Shown here in pieces: positions 29,801-31,787 of a stretch of 31,787 bases of DNA. Under the pieces are notes generated by a model that saw only the letters and a list, made by a program, of their open reading frames with translations, was not told where the DNA came from and did not search any database. This DNA comes from Saccoglossus kowalevskii (taxonomy: Eukaryota > Hemichordata > Enteropneusta > Harrimaniidae). Every line of letters starts with the position of its first letter. Position 1 is the first letter of the stretch. The DNA lies in assembly GCF_000003605.2 (NCBI RefSeq), contig NW_003140814.1, forward strand, positions 699,858 to 731,644, read 5' to 3'. The translations under genes were made by a program, and so were the position numbers.

Positions 29801-31787
29801 AACCGTTGGCAATAACATAACAGCTCTAAATATTAACATTCGAAAATTAGACATCGTGCCCAAACTTGGTACTGCGATGAATGGCATCACTTTTCAGTTT
29901 TTGATAGACCAATAATAACAGGATTAGTTGAAATCACGTTTTTGTAGATTGGAAATATTAATCAAACTAATTTCATCTAAATTATATGTTTTCACCAAAT
30001 AAGTGAGATTAATCACCATTCTCACAAAATGACTTCATTGTTTACAGTTGGTATTAATTGGCATACGTGGTACAGGATCTAACAGTGATACAGCTGTTGA
30101 CGATTTGGTTATCAGCGATGGTTTATGTACAGGTACAAGTACTATAACTGAATGTCTTTTTCGGAATTTTGGAACTGTTCTTGGGGTATGTCAAGCGAAT
30201 GATGGTATAACCAAAGTAGTGGTAACTTTATATTATCAATGTTTAATAGAGTAAAAATATCATTTATTTGTAATATTTTAGGCTTACCACCTGAAGCTGC
30301 TGTAAATCCTCCAACGTCAGGTCAGTTTTATGAAATTATACCTATTTAACCCTTCGATCGTCATAGTTTTTTGCTATGCTTTTGGAACACATCTGTGTAT
30401 GTTTATAAGTCGAAATGGGACACGTGATTATGGACGTTCCATGCGTAAAGATAACATTCCCTATACTCCAGTTAATATTCAGTGTTGTAACCAACTCTCA
30501 ATATATGTTGTTTTTCACAGCCCCGACACCACCAACTTCAAACCCATGCGGTTCCGGTAGAATTAACTGCACTGACGGTACATGTATAGATATAACGCAG
30601 TATTGTGATTTTACACCACAATGTCCGGACTCTTCAGACGAAGAACTATGTCGTAAGTAGACTTACATGCGAAATAATATGACTCTATGACCTTGGACTG
30701 ATGTTTCTGAGGCATGACAGTGATGCGGTGTATCCTGCTGCCGTGTAAGCAAATGAAATACATCAATGATATACCCATCACTCGTGGCAATATCGCCCAT
30801 ACTAATACTCACCAAATACCAGGGCGAGGCCATGGCGCCCTGTCATATTTTTCCATAGCTCTTGATAATTTTATTTGTGAAAACAATAAAATGATTTGTG
30901 TGGTTTTATTATTCAAATATGCAAAACCATAACATATAAAACAATATAAATGAAGTGTCAGAACGCACCGTGGCAATTCATATTGCGTATGTTCAAACAA
31001 CTCACCTTTAAAAGGGACTATTTTATCTCATTTGCATATTTTCCAGTCAATACCAATATTATTGATCAAGCTTGTATTAATGAAATATTTATGAATCACC
31101 GAATTTATGAATTTTGAATATAGTATGAACAATTAGTGATGATGACAGTCTACTTTGACCTTGATAAGTCATGTTTACAAATATAACATACTATTTGTTT
31201 TCATTGTAGCTAAATCATGTAACTTTGAAGCTGACGAATGTGGTTGGTATGAAGGGACGCCGAAAGATAATTTCAACTGGCACAGAGCACGTGCGTATGA
31301 TACGCGACATACACCTGACCTGGCGCCTCAATATGATCACACAAATAATGGCGCCCACGGTAAGTTCGTCTAATAATTTGGCCTAAGGAGTCGCCGTTCA
31401 TAGAGTTGAAGTTATTGTGATCAGTGGACGTCACTTTGAGCAAAAAATAATGCTTTTACTAATTCATTGTTAATTTTATGCTCAAAGTGACGTCAACTGA
31501 TCACAATAATTTCAACTCTACGAACTACGTCCTCTCGCGCCCAATTACGTTACAAGTGCACCATGTGAACGGTATATCGATATACTGTAGTGATATCTGT
31601 TTTGACAATTTGCCATATGTTTCATTCATAGGCTACTTCACGTACATAGCACCAGTTGGAACGAATTCGTACGATACAGCTGAATACATGAGTCCACAAT
31701 TTGCATCTGCTGCTCCTGGATGTACACTTGATTTTTGGCTGTACATGAATGGTATTAATCCGAATAGAATTGAAATATACATTGTAC
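20800..31787 (+). CDS. Gene 2: secreted or membrane MAM-array protein, 3' incomplete (span of 21 spliced exons)
   Basis: The joined exons give 3481 bases with no stop, 1160 codons plus one base at the window edge. Order: signal peptide (1-17), MAM1 (17-184), MAM2 (184-343), MAM3 (343-509), MAM4 (509-677), MAM5 (677-840), MAM6 (840-1002), Pro/Thr linker and LDLa (1002-1059), MAM7 (from 1059). Like gene 1 it is an extracellular adhesion or ligand-binding type protein, but its first six MAMs lie back to back without LDLa spacers. Exon lengths show two copies of a three-MAM block. The gene lies head-to-tail after gene 1, as expected for related neighbours made by tandem duplication. Whether it ends in a membrane anchor cannot be seen. 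Confidence 0.85.
20849..22336 (+). other. First intron of gene 2
   Basis: 1488 bases between the signal-peptide exon and MAM1. No additional coding module was found. Its right end carries a tRNA-like SINE head (22205-22300). First introns often contain regulatory DNA, but no specific site is identifiable. Confidence 0.5.
22205..22300 (+). mobile_element. tRNA-like head of a SINE (decayed)
   Basis: TAGTGGTTTAGTGAGTTACA at 22215 resembles an internal promoter A box, and AATTCGAATCC at 22274 nearly matches the B box GGTTCGANTCC. The spacing of about 60 bases fits a tRNA-derived SINE promoter. No proper acceptor stem or anticodon arm can be drawn, so it is not a tRNA gene. Confidence 0.4.
22337..22477 (+). 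CDS. Gene 2 exon 2: MAM1, N-terminal part
   Basis: Acceptor TTTTAAG, donor G|GTTTGT, phase 1 at both ends. Encodes GQDCTFENNLCGWTN, DDIDWIRQKS and TGPNGDHTIGG. The 141-base length is close to the matching MAM4 exon (144). Confidence 0.85.
23056..23173 (+). CDS. Gene 2 exon 3: MAM1, second part
   Basis: Acceptor ACTTCAG, donor TG|GTAAGT (phase 2, splitting the Trp codon of FWYHMYG). Encodes NGHFVYIENTF, KARLISPGIS and RQCLTFW. The same split and length (118 bases) recur in MAM4. Confidence 0.87.
23461..23702 (+). CDS. Gene 2 exon 4: MAM1, C-terminal part
   Basis: Completes the split Trp codon, then encodes YHMYGAHIQTLNVYLADREG, IWRRRGLQGNDWNKAQI, VVFEAVHG and GDISLDDITLVDGDC. At 242 bases it equals the matching MAM4 exon. 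Donor G|GTAAAC, phase 1. Confidence 0.88.
23812..23940 (+). CDS. Gene 2 exon 5: MAM2, N-terminal part
   Basis: Acceptor ACCGGTAG, donor G|GTGAGT, phase 1 at both ends. Encodes DYCDFEDGTALCGGIQDRTD and GSASDHTLGTSF. CGG replaces the usual CGW, a change shared with MAM5. Confidence 0.83.
24285..24632 (+). CDS. Gene 2 exon 6: MAM2, whole second part
   Basis: A single 348-base exon, phase 1 at both ends, encoding CLQFYHTKSGDQNIGALRVY, then VLWSKSVSFEYGWYEERV, FQIVFEVARNNG and LGIDDVFVFDGVC. FYHTKSG replaces FWYHMYG. MAM5 shares both this change and the intron-free layout. Confidence 0.87.
24798..24947 (+). CDS. Gene 2 exon 7: MAM3, N-terminal part
   Basis: Acceptor GTCGTAG, donor G|GTATGA, phase 1 at both ends. 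Encodes GSCDFEKGLCSWKN, DSMDWVENKG and GTGGTGPSTDHTLGTEY. The GTGGTGP motif also occurs in MAM6. Confidence 0.88.
25102..25361 (+). CDS. Gene 2 exon 8: MAM3, central part
   Basis: Acceptor TGTTGCAG, donor ATG|GTAAAG (phase 0). Encodes GTYLYFEASN, YSEPYEANVGESRCMTF, WYHMYGKSVGKL and GNQGTLWIPARVG. At 260 bases it equals the MAM6 counterpart. Confidence 0.88.
25928..25961 (+). repeat. Short perfect-stem hairpin in a gene 2 intron
   Basis: CCATGATGTTGGTC at 25928-25941 pairs with GACCAATATCATGG at 25948-25961, a 14-base stem with one G-T pair and a 6-base loop. It lies in a GC- and CpG-richer patch (about 25830-26000) of an otherwise AT-rich intron, suggesting an inserted element. Confidence 0.45.
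26284..26371 (+). CDS. Gene 2 exon 9: MAM3, C-terminal end
   Basis: Acceptor GATTTCAG, donor T|GTGAGT; phase 0 in, phase 1 out. Encodes LSFNATRGDGGPSGDICIDD, then IAITTGYC. The NATR context is a possible N-glycosylation site, and ICIDD carries an extra cysteine as in MAM-a of gene 1. Confidence 0.85.
26873..27016 (+). CDS. Gene 2 exon 10: MAM4, N-terminal part
   Basis: Acceptor GATTCACAG, donor G|GTAACT, phase 1 at both ends. Encodes FDCDFEGDFCGWNQTTDDEL, then EWIRNQGDTGSPHTGPYEDH. The DDELEWIRNQ segment parallels DDIDWIRQKS of MAM1. Confidence 0.87.
27286..27403 (+). CDS. Gene 2 exon 11: MAM4, second part
   Basis: Acceptor ATTTATAG, donor TG|GTGGGT (phase 2, splitting Trp as in MAM1). Encodes GWYLYIDNIAQ, AARLRSPSV and PKCLTFW. 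It is 118 bases, identical in length to the MAM1 counterpart. Confidence 0.86.
27558..27799 (+). CDS. Gene 2 exon 12: MAM4, C-terminal part
   Basis: Encodes YHVYGAHVGSLSVYLEATQG, IWTRRTTLGDRWNQAKV, VVLEATQG and HGDIAIDDISLESGFC. 242 bases, as in MAM1, with clear side-by-side similarity (YGAH-x(2)-L-x-VYL). Donor G|GTATTT is weak. Confidence 0.87.
27894..28031 (+). CDS. Gene 2 exon 13: MAM5, N-terminal part
   Basis: Acceptor AATTTCAG, donor G|GTGTGA, phase 1 at both ends. Encodes FGCDFEDNTLCGGSFESTGK, FNWTLTAADD and TGPSYDYTYM. YDYT replaces the usual xDHT; CGG matches MAM2. Confidence 0.82.
28180..28530 (+). CDS. Gene 2 exon 14: MAM5, whole second part
   Basis: One 351-base exon, phase 1 at both ends, encoding GHYLLLKTSLANQG, CLQFYYAGSNDDSALLSVL, IWTRYLQIGDGWQTGQV and YVALDDIQLLDTDC. 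CLQFYYAGS parallels CLQFYHTKS of MAM2. Confidence 0.87.
28706..28846 (+). CDS. Gene 2 exon 15: MAM6, N-terminal part
   Basis: Acceptor TTCATCAG, donor G|GTAATG, phase 1 at both ends. Encodes ANCIFEFGKCTWRN, GDQLDWTLHKG and GTGGTGPQNDHTVGTGE, closely matching the MAM3 counterpart. Confidence 0.87.
29127..29386 (+). CDS. Gene 2 exon 16: MAM6, central part
   Basis: Acceptor TACATAG, donor CAG|GTATAT (phase 0). Encodes GTYLYLEGSN, GAFYSEPLPG, CFEFWYHMTGKHIGTFQV and GDQGDSWLYGRIP. 260 bases, identical in length to the MAM3 counterpart. Confidence 0.88.
29387..30047 (+). other. Intron of gene 2 within MAM6
   Basis: 661 bases of AT-rich intron with no reading frame or repeat of note. It occupies the same position as the 922-base intron in MAM3, although the two show no obvious sequence similarity. 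Confidence 0.5.
30048..30132 (+). CDS. Gene 2 exon 17: MAM6, C-terminal end
   Basis: Acceptor GTTTACAG, donor G|GTACAA; phase 0 in, phase 1 out. Encodes LVLIGIRGTGSNSDTAVDDL, then VISDGLC. DTAVDD replaces the usual GDIAIDD. Confidence 0.84.
30282..30320 (+). CDS. Gene 2 exon 18: proline-rich linker micro-exon
   Basis: A 39-base exon between TATTTTAG and G|GTCAGT, phase 1 at both ends. Encodes GLPPEAAVNPPTS, a spacer between the six-MAM block and the LDLa. The symmetric phase makes it skippable in frame. Confidence 0.7.
30521..30652 (+). CDS. Gene 2 exon 19: LDLa
   Basis: Acceptor TTTTTCACAG, donor C|GTAAGT, phase 1 at both ends. Encodes a Pro/Thr lead (PTPPTSNP), then an LDLa: CGSGRINC, GTCIDITQYCDFTPQC and the calcium motif DSSDEELC. 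The first module here that is not a MAM. Confidence 0.88.
31210..31359 (+). CDS. Gene 2 exon 20: MAM7, N-terminal part
   Basis: Acceptor CATTGTAG, donor G|GTAAGT, phase 1 at both ends. Encodes KSCNFEADECGWYEGTP, DNFNWHRARAYD and APQYDHTNNGAHG, the opening of a further MAM domain. Confidence 0.87.
31386..31537 (+). mobile_element. Foldback (long inverted repeat) element
   Basis: TAGAGTTGAAGTTATTGTGA then TCAGTGGACGTCACTTTGAGCA (31401-31442) is the near-perfect inverse of 31479-31520, with two mismatches over about 43 bases. Weaker pairing extends outward to about 31386 and 31537, and the loop is about 36 AT-rich bases. It lies in the intron between the two MAM7 exons. It looks like a young foldback MITE; the transcript would form a strong hairpin. 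Confidence 0.75.
31632..31787 (+). CDS. Gene 2 exon 21: MAM7, second part, cut by the window edge
   Basis: Acceptor TTCATAG; the frame is open to the last base. Encodes GYFTYIAPVGTNSYDTAEYM, then CTLDFWLYMNG, the MAM core with FWLYM in place of FWYHM. The end of the domain and later modules lie outside the window. Confidence 0.83.

Overview
This is intron-rich, AT-rich animal nuclear DNA carrying two neighbouring genes on the + strand. Both encode large extracellular mosaic proteins built from MAM domains and LDL-receptor class A (LDLa) repeats. Such MAM/LDLa arrays are typical of invertebrate metazoans. The low GC, the frequent TACATGTA-type words and the intronic repeat load would suit a marine invertebrate such as a mollusc, but the species cannot be fixed from the sequence.

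Gene 1 (first visible exon 267, stop 17450) enters the window already in progress. I resolve 21 coding exons in one frame, 1041 complete codons: LDLa-MAM-LDLa-MAM-LDLa-MAM-LDLa-MAM-divergent LDLa, an acidic linker, one transmembrane helix and a cytoplasmic tail of about 73 residues ending in an IDNPVY (NPxY) motif. It is therefore a type I membrane receptor-like protein. A poly(A) signal lies at 17682.

Gene 2 (ATG 20800, running off the right edge) starts with a signal peptide. It encodes six MAM domains in a row, a Pro/Thr linker, one LDLa and the start of a seventh MAM; 1160 codons are visible in 21 exons. Its six MAMs are two copies of a three-MAM block: the exon-length pattern 141/118/242, 129/348, 150/260/88 recurs as 144/118/242, 138/351, 141/260/85. 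Introns between modules are all phase 1, the signature of exon shuffling.

The introns and the intergenic gap hold decayed mobile elements. These are reverse-transcriptase/RNase H remnants of a DIRS- or Ty3-like element (60-200 and 7440-8250), a LINE fossil on the minus strand (17740-18420), two TTAA-bounded MITE-like elements (1716-2140, 17078-17229), a tRNA-like SINE head (22205-22300) and a foldback element (31386-31537). There are also two minisatellites (4638-5662, units near 22 bp; 8890-9500, units near 100 bp) and a tandem duplication of about 298 bp (6180-6850). An unrecognised minus-strand coding-like segment lies between the genes (18728-19260).

Exons were called by joining frames across GT-AG boundaries. 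The frame stays open through all joins in both genes, which is the main support for the models. No similarity search was possible, so domain calls rest on motifs read by eye.
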